Part shown: piece by piece, positions 25,862-34,544 of the stretch | Position numbering within the stretch: the stretch's first letter is position 1 | Layout: each line of letters starts with the position of its first letter | Origin: Streptomyces clavifer | GTDB taxonomy: Bacteria > Actinomycetota > Actinomycetes > Streptomycetales > Streptomycetaceae | Reading direction: 5' to 3' | DNA: 64,000 nucleotides | NCBI GenBank assembly: GCA_014651175.1 | Contig: BMWJ01000003.1 | Location: 372,001 to 436,000, forward strand | Made by a program: the position numbers and the translations under genes | The notes under the pieces: model-generated | What the model was told of the DNA's origin: nothing | Seen by the model: only the letters and a program-made list of their open reading frames with translations | Database searches by the model: none

Positions 25862-26888
25862 CACAAAGACGGCTCCCGCGTCGCGGGCCTCTCTCGTACG
25901 CAGCCTGGCGCTGCGCTGGGACACCGCGGTCGGTGTCCTCCTGGTGGCGGTCCTCGTCGTCGGCCTCGGCAGCACGGACGGATTCGGTTCGAGCGAGAAC
26001 CTCGCGTTCGCCTTCAACGACATCGCCGAAGTCGCCATCATCGCCCTCCCGATGACCCTCCTGGTGGTCGCCGGGCAGGTCGACCTGTCGGTCGCCTCCA
26101 TGCTGGGTCTGGGCAGCGCGCTGACCGGTGCGCTGTGGGAGGCGGGCTGGGCCTTCGAGACGATCGTGCCGGTGGTGCTCCTGGTGGGCGTCGCCGGAGG
26201 GCTCCTCAACGGCTGGCTGGTCACCAGGGTGGGCCTGCCGTCCCTGGCCGTCACCATCGGCACCCTGGCCCTCTACCGGGGTCTGGCCTCGGTGGCGCTC
26301 GGCAGCGACGCGGTGACGGACTTCCCGCAGACGTACGCGGACTGGGCCGTCGACACCACGACCGTCCCCGGCACCTTCCTCACGTACCCGGTCCTGTTGT
26401 TCATCGTGCTGGCCGCCGTCACCGCGGTGGTGCTGCACGCCACCGGTCTGGGCCGCTCGCTCTTCGCGATCGGTGCCCAGGAGGAGGCCGCGTACTTCGC
26501 CGGCATCCGGGTCAAGCGGATCAAGCTGCTGCTCTTCGTCGTGACCGGGCTGTTCTCCGCCTTCGCGGGTGTCATCTTCACCCTCCGGTACGGAAGTGCC
26601 CGCGCGGACAACGGACTCGGCTTCGAGATGCTCGTCATCGCGTCGGTCCTGCTCGGCGGCATCGACTTCGACGGCGGGAAGGGCACGCTGTTCGGCGCGG
26701 TCGCCGGTGTCCTGCTGATCGGCGTCCTGAAGAACCTGCTCACCCTCAACGACATCGCCAACGAGGTCCAGGTCATCGTGACCGGCCTGCTGCTCGTGGC
26801 GTCGGTTCTCACTCCACGCGTCATCGCCACGGTCGTCGAACGACGGCACAGGCGGGCCGCGAACACCCCCGCGCCCCAGTCGACCTGA
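25845..26888 (+). CDS. rhaQ: Rhamnose ABC importer, permease 2
   Basis: 347 residues from ATG 25845; GAGGAG at 25831-25836 gives 8-nt spacing and sits inside the preceding gene. The RbsC-type permease motifs are present: VVAGQVDLSVASMLGLGSALT, INGWLVTRVGLPSLAVTIGTL-like block, the loop AIGAQEEAAYFAGIRVKRIK, and DFDGGKGTLFGAVAGVLLIG. About nine membrane segments are visible. It forms the channel with the first permease. A 43-bp gap with GAAAGG precedes the binding-protein gene. Confidence 0.9.
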   Translation: MTTAPDTKTAPASRASLVRSLALRWDTAVGVLLVAVLVVGLGSTDGFGSSENLAFAFNDIAEVAIIALPMTLLVVAGQVDLSVASMLGLGSALTGALWEAGWAFETIVPVVLLVGVAGGLLNGWLVTRVGLPSLAVTIGTLALYRGLASVALGSDAVTDFPQTYADWAVDTTTVPGTFLTYPVLLFIVLAAVTAVVLHATGLGRSLFAIGAQEEAAYFAGIRVKRIKLLLFVVTGLFSAFAGVIFTLRYGSARADNGLGFEMLVIASVLLGGIDFDGGKGTLFGAVAGVLLIGVLKNLLTLNDIANEVQVIVTGLLLVASVLTPRVIATVVERRHRRAANTPAPQST

Positions 26889-26931
26889 CGCTCCCCTTCC
26901 GCCGTACCTCTCCGAAAGGCACCACGCCGCC

Positions 26932-28020
26932 ATGATGCTCCGCAATGCCGCTGGGCGCCGCGCCGTCGCGACCGCAGCCACCGCCGTCTCCCTCGCACTC
27001 GCCCTGACCGCCTGTTCCGGCACCACGAAGGACAGCAAGGACACGGGCGGCGGCGAGAAGGCCGCCGGCTCCGCGACGGCCGACCCGAACGCGCCGTTGA
27101 AGAAGGGCCTGAAGATCGCCTTCCTGCCCAAGCAGATCAACAACCCGTACGAGAAGATCGTCGACGAGGCGGGCATCGCCGCGGCGAAGGAGTACGGCGG
27201 CACGGGCAAGGAGGTCGGCCCGTCCGACGCCAACGCCTCCTCGCAGGTCAGCTACATCAACACGCTGATCCAGCAGCGTCAGGACGCCATCCTGGTCGCG
27301 GCGAACGACCCGAATGCGGTGTGCGGCCCGCTCAAGCAGGCGATGAAGAAGGACATCAAGGTCGTCGCGTACGACTCCGACACGGCGAAGGACTGCCGGC
27401 AGCTCTTCATCAACCAGGCCAGCTCCGAGGAGATCGGCCGGAGCCTGGTCCAGCACCTCGGCGAGCAGATCGGCTACAAGGGCAAGGTCGCGATCCTGTC
27501 GGCCACGCAGAACGCGACGAACCAGAACACCTGGATCGAGTTCATGAAGGAGGAGCTGAAGCTCCCCGAGTACAAGGGCATGGAGCTGGTCAAGGTCGCG
27601 TACGGCGACGACGCGGACCAGAAGTCCTTCCAGCAGACGCAGGGCCTCATGCAGGCCTACCCCGACCTCAAGGGCATCATCTCGCCCACCACGGTCGGCA
27701 TCGCCGCGGCGGCCCGCTACCTGAGCGACTCCTCGTACAAGGGCAAGGTCGTGCTCAACGGGCTCGGTACGCCCAACCAGATGCGCAAGTACGTCAAGGA
27801 CGGCACCGTCGAGCAGTTCTCGCTGTGGAACCCGGAGGAGCTCGGCTACCTCGGTTCGTACGCGGCCGCCGCGCTGGCGTCGGGGCAGATCACGGGTGCC
27901 GAGGGCGAGAAGTTCAAGGCGGGCAAGCTCGGCGAGTACACGATCGGCAAGGACGGTGAGGTCATCCTCGGCGAGCCGACGGTCTTCGACGCCAAGAACA
28001 TCGACCAGTTCAACTTCTGA
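26932..28020 (+). CDS. rhaS: Rhamnose ABC importer, substrate-binding lipoprotein
   Basis: 362 residues from ATG 26932, or the adjacent ATG 26935. The signal peptide ends in the lipobox LALTACSG, with Cys near residue 28. Mature protein: a Lys/Asp/Gly-rich spacer, then a periplasmic-binding-protein type 1 fold (IAFLPKQINNPYEKIVDEAG, ILVAANDPNAVCGPLKQAM, VVAYDSDTAKDCRQLFINQ, IISPTTVGIAAAARYL). These match the RhaS/autoinducer-2 LsrB-like group. It captures the sugar outside the membrane and delivers it to the permeases. It should be the most abundant component. Confidence 0.9.
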   Translation: MMLRNAAGRRAVATAATAVSLALALTACSGTTKDSKDTGGGEKAAGSATADPNAPLKKGLKIAFLPKQINNPYEKIVDEAGIAAAKEYGGTGKEVGPSDANASSQVSYINTLIQQRQDAILVAANDPNAVCGPLKQAMKKDIKVVAYDSDTAKDCRQLFINQASSEEIGRSLVQHLGEQIGYKGKVAILSATQNATNQNTWIEFMKEELKLPEYKGMELVKVAYGDDADQKSFQQTQGLMQAYPDLKGIISPTTVGIAAAARYLSDSSYKGKVVLNGLGTPNQMRKYVKDGTVEQFSLWNPEELGYLGSYAAAALASGQITGAEGEKFKAGKLGEYTIGKDGEVILGEPTVFDAKNIDQFNF

Positions 28021-28040
28021 GCCCGGGAGCCGGCGTCACC

Positions 28041-28355
28041 ATGCAGCGTGTCTGCTTTCTGCTGAAGGTCCGTGAGGACCGCAAGGACGAGTACCGCGAG
28101 CGGCACGCCGCCGTATGGCCGGAGATGCTGGCCGCCCTGTCCGGGGCCGGGTGGCACAACTACTCGCTCTTCCTGCGCGAGGACGGGCTGCTCGTCGGCT
28201 ATCTGGAGACGGAGGACTTCGACGCGGCCCGTGAGGCGATGGCCGCGACCGAGGTGAACGACCGCTGGCAGCGGGAGATGGCGGAGTTCTTCGAGCAGCC
28301 GGAGGCGCCGGACGAGGCGATGGTGCCGCTGACCGAGGTCTTCCACCTCGCCTAG
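28041..28355 (+). CDS. rhaM: L-rhamnose mutarotase
   Basis: 104 residues, exactly the RhaM family size. MQRVCFLLKVREDRKDEYRERHAAVWPEML contains the conserved His-x3-Trp-Pro-Glu element, and GWHNYSLFLRE and VNDRWQREMAEFF are further family blocks. It interconverts alpha- and beta-L-rhamnose so the imported sugar enters catabolism. It follows the binding-protein gene by 20 bp and closes the operon. It is the strongest evidence for rhamnose specificity. No isomerase, kinase or aldolase gene for rhamnose is present in the window. Confidence 0.93.
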   Translation: MQRVCFLLKVREDRKDEYRERHAAVWPEMLAALSGAGWHNYSLFLREDGLLVGYLETEDFDAAREAMAATEVNDRWQREMAEFFEQPEAPDEAMVPLTEVFHLA

Positions 28356-28430
28356 TGCGGGTCGTGCCGGGCGCACGGGCTGCGGCTCCCGCTCCGGCCT
28401 GATCCGAACGACGTTCTCCGTGCATGCCTG

Positions 28431-28465
28431 AAGGGCCGCGCCCCCGTTGCGGGGGCCCGGCCCTT
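28431..28465 (+). terminator. Terminator of the rhamnose operon
   Basis: AAGGGCCG and CGCCCCCG pair with the matching right arm around a TTG loop. There are about 15 pairs with one C-C mismatch. It lies 75 bp after rhaM and also faces the convergent DUF1772 gene. Confidence 0.75.
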
Positions 28466-28502
28466 CACATGTCCGCGCCGGTCCGCGGGTGGGCGGAACC
28501 GG

Positions 28503-28946
28503 TCAGAGAGCGGCGACGGTCAGCAGGACGAAGGCGGCCAGGGAGAGCACGGTGCGGATCCGGTGGAGGTTGTTCCAGCGGGTTTCGAACGCGGTACGGG
28601 CGGCGCTGTCGTCGCCGCCCTCCGCTGCGGCGAGGGCGTTGTTCAGCGGAATGTTCCCCGCGACCGTGAGGACGTGGCCGGCGACGGCGCACAGGAGCGC
28701 GCCGAGGATCGCCGGCCGGTCGGACGCCTCCATGACGAGTGCGGCGGCGGGGAACCCGATCACCCCGGCGAAGAGGACGAGGAACGCCGGTCCGGGCACC
28801 TTCTCGTTGAAGCGGCGCATCGCGGAGGCGAACTGCTCGTCCGGCAGGGCCGCGAGGCCGGGCATGATCGCGATCATGAACGTCAGCATGAAGCCCGCGT
28901 AGAGGCCGGAGGTGAGCACGGCGGCCGGCAGGAGCGCAGAGGACAT
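28503..28946 (-). CDS. DUF1772 (anthrone oxygenase-like) membrane protein
   Basis: 147 residues from ATG 28946; ATG 28955 adds three residues. Four hydrophobic segments are visible (LLPAAVLTSGLYAGFMLTF, AFLVLFAGVIGFPAAALV, ILGALLCAVAGHVLTVAG, TVLSLAAFVLLTVAAL). NIPLNNALAA and FETRWNNLHRIRTVLS are the conserved DUF1772 motifs. Relatives include AtA-type anthrone oxygenases, but most actinobacterial members have no tested function. It stands alone, convergent with the rhamnose operon. Confidence 0.85.
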   Translation of the reverse strand: MSSALLPAAVLTSGLYAGFMLTFMIAIMPGLAALPDEQFASAMRRFNEKVPGPAFLVLFAGVIGFPAAALVMEASDRPAILGALLCAVAGHVLTVAGNIPLNNALAAAEGGDDSAARTAFETRWNNLHRIRTVLSLAAFVLLTVAAL

Positions 28947-29057
28947 GGGGCACATGATGGCGCGGGGCCACCCCACTCGCACAGTGCTTTACGCACGGCC
29001 TCCGCGCAGCGCATCCCCTCCGGGCCCGCGCCTTCCGCACACCGGGTCCGCGCGGCT

Positions 29058-29098
29058 CGTGCGTCACGCCGGGCCCGTGCGTCACGCCGTGCGGGCCC
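29058..29098 (-). terminator. Direct repeat and hairpin downstream of the VWA lipoprotein gene
   Basis: CGTGCGTCACGCCG occurs at 29058-29071 and 29076-29089. GGGCCCG (29071-29077) pairs with CGGGCCC (29092-29098). The position, 12 bp past the minus-strand stop, suggests a terminator. Confidence 0.45.
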
Positions 29099-29109
29099 CC
29101 GGGCGGTGG

Positions 29110-30702
29110 TCAGCCGATCTCGCCCTCGCTCCCGCCGCCCGGCGGCTCGTCCCCGTCGCCGCCCTTGATCCGGTCGGCCTGCTCGATCGCCGTAGCGAGC
29201 TTCTCCACCGAACTGTCCTCGGTGGTGGCGGCCAGCTTGCGTGCGTGCCGGGAGAGTTCGCCGAGCGCCGGGGTGCCCGGCAGGTCGCCGCCGCGCAGGA
29301 TGTCCGCGAAGTAGGCGGCCACCGCCGTCACCTGCAGCCGGGAGTTCTTGCCGCCCCAGAGCTTTCCGTCGACCGCCCCGCTCTCCACGGACCCGGTCTC
29401 CTCGTGCGCCTTGCGGGTCTTGGGGTCCAGCCAGCGCACCGTGGCCGTCGCGACGCGCCCGGAGGCGCCGTCGCGGAGGCGCACGGCGTAGAGGGCGGTC
29501 ACCGTGTGGCCGGGGCCGGCCTCGCCGCCGTCGACGCCGTCGTCGCGGAAGTCCTCGTCGGCGACCTTGCGGTTCTCGTAGCCGATGAGCCTGAACTGCT
29601 TGACCGTTTCGCGGTCGAAGGCCACCTGGGCCTTGGCGTCACGGGCTCGCAGCTCGACATGGGCGGGCAGCTGGTCGACGAAGACCTTCCTGGCCTGGGT
29701 CTCGTCGCCGATGTAGGTGGTGTTGCCGTCCCCCTTGTTGGTGAGGCGCTCCATCAGTGCGTCGCCGTAGTCGCTGCCGACCCCGACGCCGAAGAGGGTG
29801 ATGCCGTATTCCTCGCGTGCGTCGCCGATCCGTTCCAGGATCGCGTCGGCGTCGGTCTCCCCGGTGTTGGCGAGCGCGTCGGAGAGCAGGACGACGCGGT
29901 TGTTGGCCCCCTTGCGGTGGCCCTCGACCGCTTCGTCGTAGCCCCGCTCCACACCGGCTGCCACATTCGTGGAGTCCGCGGGCTCCAGCTCGTCGACGGC
30001 GTCCCGGATCTCGGTTCGGTTGCCCCCGAGCCGGGTCATCCTCAGCCGGGTCTCGGCCTCCCCGCTGAACGTGACGAGGGAGACGGAGTCGTCGTCGCGC
30101 AGTTCGTCGGTGAGGATGCCCAGCGACTTCTTCGCGAGGTCGAGGCGGCCGGGCTCCCCCATCGATCCCGAGATGTCGACGACGAACGTGAGCGCGGCGG
30201 GCGGGCGTTCACCGGTGTCATCGGCGGTCCCGGTGGCCAGACCGACCCGTACGAGCGACCAGTCCCCCGCCCCGGCCCTCGTGCCGTCGACGGTCACCGA
30301 GAAGCCGTTGCCCTCCGGCCTCTCGTAGCCCTGCCGGAAGCTGTTGACGAACTCCTCGGGCCGTACGGTCTCCGGTGCGGGAAGCCGCCCGTCGCCGAGC
30401 AGCCGGCGGGCGTATCCGTAGCTCGCGGTGTCCACGTCCAGGGCGAAGGTCGACAGGTAGTCGGGCGGCGCGGCCTCACGGTCGTCGCCGTTGTCCTTCC
30501 GCTGCGCGCCGTCCTCCTGCTGTTCCGGTGCCGCGGACGGCGGCCCGCTCGGCGCGGGCTGCCCGCCGCGGGGTCCGCCGCTGCTGGAGCGATCGGCCTT
30601 CGACTCGTCGCTCGTACCTCCCGCACCGCAGCCGGTGACCAGCATGCCGCCCACGAGCAGCAGGACCAGCGCACTCCGATGCGTCCTCGTCCGGCGTTCC
30701 AT
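29110..30702 (-). CDS. VWA-domain lipoprotein (YfbK-like)
   Basis: 530 residues from ATG 30702. The signal peptide ends in lipobox LVTGCGAG (Cys near 25), followed by a disordered Gly/Pro/Ser/Glu region to about residue 85. YLSTFALDVDTASYGYARRLL is the conserved N-terminal domain found before VWA in this family. The VWA domain has MIDAS VVDISGSMGEPGRLDLAK with DxSxS, and VVLLSDALANTGE. The C-terminal portion (YIGDETQARKVFVDQLPAHVE onwards) matches the DUF3520-type tail. Expected on the outer membrane face. Function is unknown; it may bind metal-dependent protein partners. Confidence 0.87.
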   Translation of the reverse strand: MERRTRTHRSALVLLLVGGMLVTGCGAGGTSDESKADRSSSGGPRGGQPAPSGPPSAAPEQQEDGAQRKDNGDDREAAPPDYLSTFALDVDTASYGYARRLLGDGRLPAPETVRPEEFVNSFRQGYERPEGNGFSVTVDGTRAGAGDWSLVRVGLATGTADDTGERPPAALTFVVDISGSMGEPGRLDLAKKSLGILTDELRDDDSVSLVTFSGEAETRLRMTRLGGNRTEIRDAVDELEPADSTNVAAGVERGYDEAVEGHRKGANNRVVLLSDALANTGETDADAILERIGDAREEYGITLFGVGVGSDYGDALMERLTNKGDGNTTYIGDETQARKVFVDQLPAHVELRARDAKAQVAFDRETVKQFRLIGYENRKVADEDFRDDGVDGGEAGPGHTVTALYAVRLRDGASGRVATATVRWLDPKTRKAHEETGSVESGAVDGKLWGGKNSRLQVTAVAAYFADILRGGDLPGTPALGELSRHARKLAATTEDSSVEKLATAIEQADRIKGGDGDEPPGGGSEGEIG

Positions 30703-30793
30703 CCGTACCCCCCACGTCGTCGACATCTGTGAATGTGACGTACGGGGCGCCCGCCAGGACGGGACGAACGTGTTGCGGATCCGTCTCGATGCT

Positions 30794-30816
30794 GCAACAG
30801 CGCCCGGGAACGGGCC
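30794..30816 (-). terminator. Small hairpin downstream of the ABC permease gene
   Basis: GCCCG and CGGGC pair around GGAA just beyond the minus-strand stop at 30829. A longer 6-bp repeat TGTTGC/GCAACA (30771-30776 and 30794-30799) lies beside it. Confidence 0.35.
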
Positions 30817-30828
30817 GGAACATCAAGG

Positions 30829-31713
30829 TCAGGACACGATGTCCTTACGGCTGAAGCCGCGGAAGGCGAAGGCGAACAGAATCAGGGCATACGTCACCGA
30901 GACGGCTGCGCCCTTCACCATCCCGCCCCATTCGAGCTCGGGCTGGAGCGCGTCCGCCCAGGCGAACTGCCAGTGCGCGGGCAGGAACTCCCGCCAGCTG
31001 CCGAGGGCCGTCACCGCGTCCAGGACGTTGCCGACGATGGTCAGTCCGACCGCGCCGCCGACCGCGCCCAGGGGTGCGTCGGTCCTGGTCGACAACCAGA
31101 ACGCCAGCCCCGCCGTGACGAGTTGTGAGACGAAGATGAACGCGACGACGAGCGCGAGGCGCGGCACCGTGTCCCCGGTGGCGAGTGCGCCGCCGGTGGG
31201 CAGCTTGAGCGGTCCCCAGCCGTACGCGGCGGTTCCCGCGGCCAGTGCGACCACCGGCAGCAGCACCATCGCGGCCAGGCTGAAGCCCAGAGCGACGACG
31301 AGCTTGCTCCACAGCAGCCGGGCGCGGGGCACGGGCGCCGCCAGCAGGTAGCGCAGCGAGGACCAGCCGGCTTCGGAGGCGACGGTGTCCCCGCAGAACA
31401 GGGCGACCGGGACCACCAGCAGGAAGCCGGCGGAGACGAAAAGGCAGGTCGCGGCGAAGTTCGCCGCGGACTCCGTCGCGACGTCCATCAGGTTGATCCG
31501 GGAGCCGCCCCCGCCGCCCTCTTCGCCGCCCGGAGTGCCGCCGATGGCGAAGGCGATGATCAGGATGAACGGCAGGGCGGCCAGCACCCCGCCCATCAAC
31601 AGGGTGCGGCGTCGGCGCAGCTGCCGCATCGCTTCGACGCGCAGGGGCAGGGTGCGGCGCGCGTGGTAGCCGGGGGCTTCGGCGGGGCCCCGGACGTCGG
31701 TGGCGGAGCTCAT
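30829..31713 (-). CDS. ABC-2 type transporter permease
   Basis: 294 residues from the ATG at 31711-31713, which overlaps the ATPase-fusion stop by 4 bp. Six hydrophobic segments are visible, among them LLMGGVLAALPFILIIAFAIG and CLFVSAGFLLVVPVALFCG. The loop DTVASEAGWSSLRYLLAAPV with following PRARLLWSKL is typical of ABC-2 exporters, where it contacts the ATPase. It forms the membrane part of the transporter whose ATPase is carried on the preceding fusion gene. The exported substrate is unknown. Confidence 0.85.
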   Translation of the reverse strand: MSSATDVRGPAEAPGYHARRTLPLRVEAMRQLRRRRTLLMGGVLAALPFILIIAFAIGGTPGGEEGGGGGSRINLMDVATESAANFAATCLFVSAGFLLVVPVALFCGDTVASEAGWSSLRYLLAAPVPRARLLWSKLVVALGFSLAAMVLLPVVALAAGTAAYGWGPLKLPTGGALATGDTVPRLALVVAFIFVSQLVTAGLAFWLSTRTDAPLGAVGGAVGLTIVGNVLDAVTALGSWREFLPAHWQFAWADALQPELEWGGMVKGAAVSVTYALILFAFAFRGFSRKDIVS

Positions 31714-34364
31714 GCGGATCCTCCGGAGATGAGGGTGAGGAAGGCGTCCTCCAGGCGGCGGTGCGGCCCGACACCCGTCACCGGCACGTCGAGTCGGACC
31801 AGGTCGACGACCAGCTGGGACGCGGTGGCGCCGTCGAGGCGGACCAGCAGCCCGTGGCCGTCGTCCACGCGGACGGCGGAGCCGATGCCGGGCAGCGCCG
31901 CCACCTTGTCCACGAGGGGTTCGGAGAGCTCGGCCGCGGTGGTGACCAGCAGCATGTCGCCCGACCCGGTGATCTCGGCGACCGGGCCCGCCTGGACGAG
32001 CCGGCCGCGGTCCATGACGACGAGGTGGGTACAGGACTGCTCGACCTCGGAGAGGAGGTGGCTGGAGACGATCACGGTCCGGCCGCCGGCCGCGTAGCGG
32101 ATCATCACGTCCCGCATCTCGCGGATCTGGGGCGGGTCCAGGCCGTTGGTCGGTTCGTCGAGGATGAGCAGGTCCGGCATGCCGAGCATGGCCTGGGCGA
32201 TGGCGAGCCGCTGCCGCATGCCCTGCGAGTAGGTCCGCACGGCGCGGGCCAGGGCGTCGCCGAGTCCGGCGATCTCCAGGGCCTCGTCCATGTGGGAGTC
32301 CTCGGCGGGCCGTCCGGTGGCCTGCCAGTACAGCTCCAGGTTGGCGCGGCCCGACAGGTGCGGCAGGAAGCCCGCCCCTTCGACGAAGGAGCCGACCCGG
32401 GACAGCACGGGGGCGCCGGGCCGGATGGCGTGCCCGAAGACCCGGATCTCACCGGCGTCCGGCGTGATGAGGCCCATCAGCATGCGCAGCGTGGTGGTCT
32501 TGCCGGCGCCGTTCGGTCCGAGGAGGCCGAGGACCTGCCCCTTCTCGACCCGGAAGCCGAGGTCGCGCACCGCGTACCGGTCGGCGGACTTGCTGTACTT
32601 CTTGGACAGGTCCGTGATCTGCAGCGGTACGCCGTCGAGTGCCGGGTCGGGTGCGGGGGTAGCGGTGCGCCGGCGTGCGGTGAGCAGGAGCAGCGCGGCG
32701 ATGACCACTGCGGCGGCCGGCAGCCCCCAGGTCCACCACGGAAGCGTGGCAGCCGCGGCCTTCACGCCGGGTGCGGTGGGGACGGTCAGCGGCCCGTCGA
32801 GGGAGACGGTGTACGTCGACGGCTCGGAGGGGGAGGCGTAGCCGAGGTCGGTCGTGGAGAGGACGAGGCGGAGACGGTGCCCGGAGTCGACCTCGTGGTC
32901 GATGGCGGGCAGGGTCAGCTCGACCGGCTTGCCCTGCTGGGCGGGTGCGATCCGGTACGGGGTGACGAGTTGGGAGGGCAGTACCTGCTGTGTGCCGTCC
33001 GGGGAGACGTCGTACACCTTGCCGAACAGGACCGCGTCGCCCTGGCTCGCCTTGACGTTCACACGGACGGTGGGCGATCCGGTGACGTGCAGGGAGGTGT
33101 TCAGCGGGGCGGAGTCGAAGCGCGCGTACTGCCCGGGGAAGTCGAGGGAGAGGCCGACGCCGAAGGAGGACAGCTGAGAGAGTCCGCCGCCGATGCCGGG
33201 CACGGCCGAGATGGAGGGCGGGCTCGCCCCGGCCGGGTTGCTGAAGGTCTGCGTGCGGCTGCTCAGCCGGACCTTCTCGCCGCCGCCGGTCAGTCCCGGG
33301 TACGTGTCGCCGCTCGCGCCGCGCTTGAGGGCGGCGCCGTCGGTGGAGTCGATGCCTCCGGTCCGGGTGACGCGGAAGGCGGGCCCGGTGTCGGCGCCCT
33401 TGTCGTCCTTCAGGTAGCGGTCGAACCAGTCGCCGATCCGGCCTTGGACCCGGTCGCCCTCGTCGTCCCCGCCGTCGTGTCCGCCGGCGATCCAGTCGAC
33501 GGACACGGGTGCGCCGTTGCCACTGATGGCCTTGGCCATGGCGTCGGCCTGGCCGAGCGGGAAGAGGGAGTCGCTCTGTCCCTGCACGATGAGCGCGGGG
33601 ACGTCGATGCGGTCGGCCACGGCGACGGGGGAACGTTCCGTCAGCAGCTCACGCGCGGCCGTGTCCGGCTTCCCGCTGACCGCGACCCGCTCGTACATCT
33701 CGCACAGCTGCTTCTCGAACTTGGCGCAGCCACCGCCGGAGGTGACGAAGATCCCGGCCCAGAGCTTCTTGAACACTCCGTCGGGGAACAGCGCGTCGGC
33801 GAGGTTCCAGTAGCTGATCACCGGGGCGATCGCGTCGACCCGCTCGTCGTATCCGGCGGCGAGGAGCGACACGGCGCCGCCGTACGAGGCGCCCGTGACG
33901 CCGACCCGCGGGTCGCCCTTCGCGTCGAGCTCGACCTCGGGCCTCTCCGCCAGCCAGTCGATGAGCCCCGAGACGTCCTTGACCTCGGCGTCGGGGGCGT
34001 TGAGGCTGATGTCCCCACTCGACTTCCCGAAGCCGCGGGCGGACCAGGTCATGACGGCGTACCCGTCGGCGGCGAGCTTCTCGGCCTGGGCGCGCACATC
34101 GCTCTTGCTGCCGCCGAAGCCGTGCCCGATGAGCACGGCGGGCCTGCGCTGCGAGCCCCCGGCCGTGAAGTACGAGGTGTCGACGGACACCCCGTCCAGC
34201 CGCATGATCCGGTCCTCACGGTGGACGGTCGGCGCGCTGTCGTCCGCGACGGCGGTCCATGTGCCGGCGGCCACCAGCACGGCGAGCGCGGCGACGACCG
34301 CGGCCCAACGACCGCGGGTACGGGGCAGCAGCCGGTGCCGCCACCGGGAAGTCGGTTTTTCCAT
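31710..34364 (-). CDS. Membrane-anchored alpha/beta hydrolase fused to ABC transporter ATPase
   Basis: 884 residues. An N-terminal anchor (WAAVVAALAVLVAAGTWTAVA, residues 20-40) is followed by an S15/CocE-like alpha/beta hydrolase: oxyanion GHGFGGSKSD, nucleophile GASYGG, and a C-terminal jelly-roll (LNTSLHVTGSPTVRVNVKAS, HRLRLVLSTTDLGYA). A second helix (WGLPAAAVVIAALLLL, near residue 550) leads to a complete ATPase domain: GPNGAGKTTTLRMLMG, YSQGMRQRLAIAQAML, LLILDEPTNGLDPP. The hydrolase should lie outside the cell and the ATPase inside, consistent with two crossings. It overlaps the permease gene, so the hydrolase is physically coupled to a transporter. Family-known for parts, unusual as a whole. 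Confidence 0.9.
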   Translation of the reverse strand: MEKPTSRWRHRLLPRTRGRWAAVVAALAVLVAAGTWTAVADDSAPTVHREDRIMRLDGVSVDTSYFTAGGSQRRPAVLIGHGFGGSKSDVRAQAEKLAADGYAVMTWSARGFGKSSGDISLNAPDAEVKDVSGLIDWLAERPEVELDAKGDPRVGVTGASYGGAVSLLAAGYDERVDAIAPVISYWNLADALFPDGVFKKLWAGIFVTSGGGCAKFEKQLCEMYERVAVSGKPDTAARELLTERSPVAVADRIDVPALIVQGQSDSLFPLGQADAMAKAISGNGAPVSVDWIAGGHDGGDDEGDRVQGRIGDWFDRYLKDDKGADTGPAFRVTRTGGIDSTDGAALKRGASGDTYPGLTGGGEKVRLSSRTQTFSNPAGASPPSISAVPGIGGGLSQLSSFGVGLSLDFPGQYARFDSAPLNTSLHVTGSPTVRVNVKASQGDAVLFGKVYDVSPDGTQQVLPSQLVTPYRIAPAQQGKPVELTLPAIDHEVDSGHRLRLVLSTTDLGYASPSEPSTYTVSLDGPLTVPTAPGVKAAAATLPWWTWGLPAAAVVIAALLLLTARRRTATPAPDPALDGVPLQITDLSKKYSKSADRYAVRDLGFRVEKGQVLGLLGPNGAGKTTTLRMLMGLITPDAGEIRVFGHAIRPGAPVLSRVGSFVEGAGFLPHLSGRANLELYWQATGRPAEDSHMDEALEIAGLGDALARAVRTYSQGMRQRLAIAQAMLGMPDLLILDEPTNGLDPPQIREMRDVMIRYAAGGRTVIVSSHLLSEVEQSCTHLVVMDRGRLVQAGPVAEITGSGDMLLVTTAAELSEPLVDKVAALPGIGSAVRVDDGHGLLVRLDGATASQLVVDLVRLDVPVTGVGPHRRLEDAFLTLISGGSA

Positions 34365-34544
34365 GACTCGACCCTAAACGGAGTGTGTCCTACCCCGGGA
34401 TGCCGCAAGGGTGACCTCGGTCGCCTCCTTGAGAGGTACAGGCGGCACTCCTCGTACTCCGTACGCGGTACACCGCGGTCACGAAGGTCACGTATGCGGA
34501 CATCCGCACCGCCGCCACAGCCACCGCTGCCGAGCTCCGCGCGG

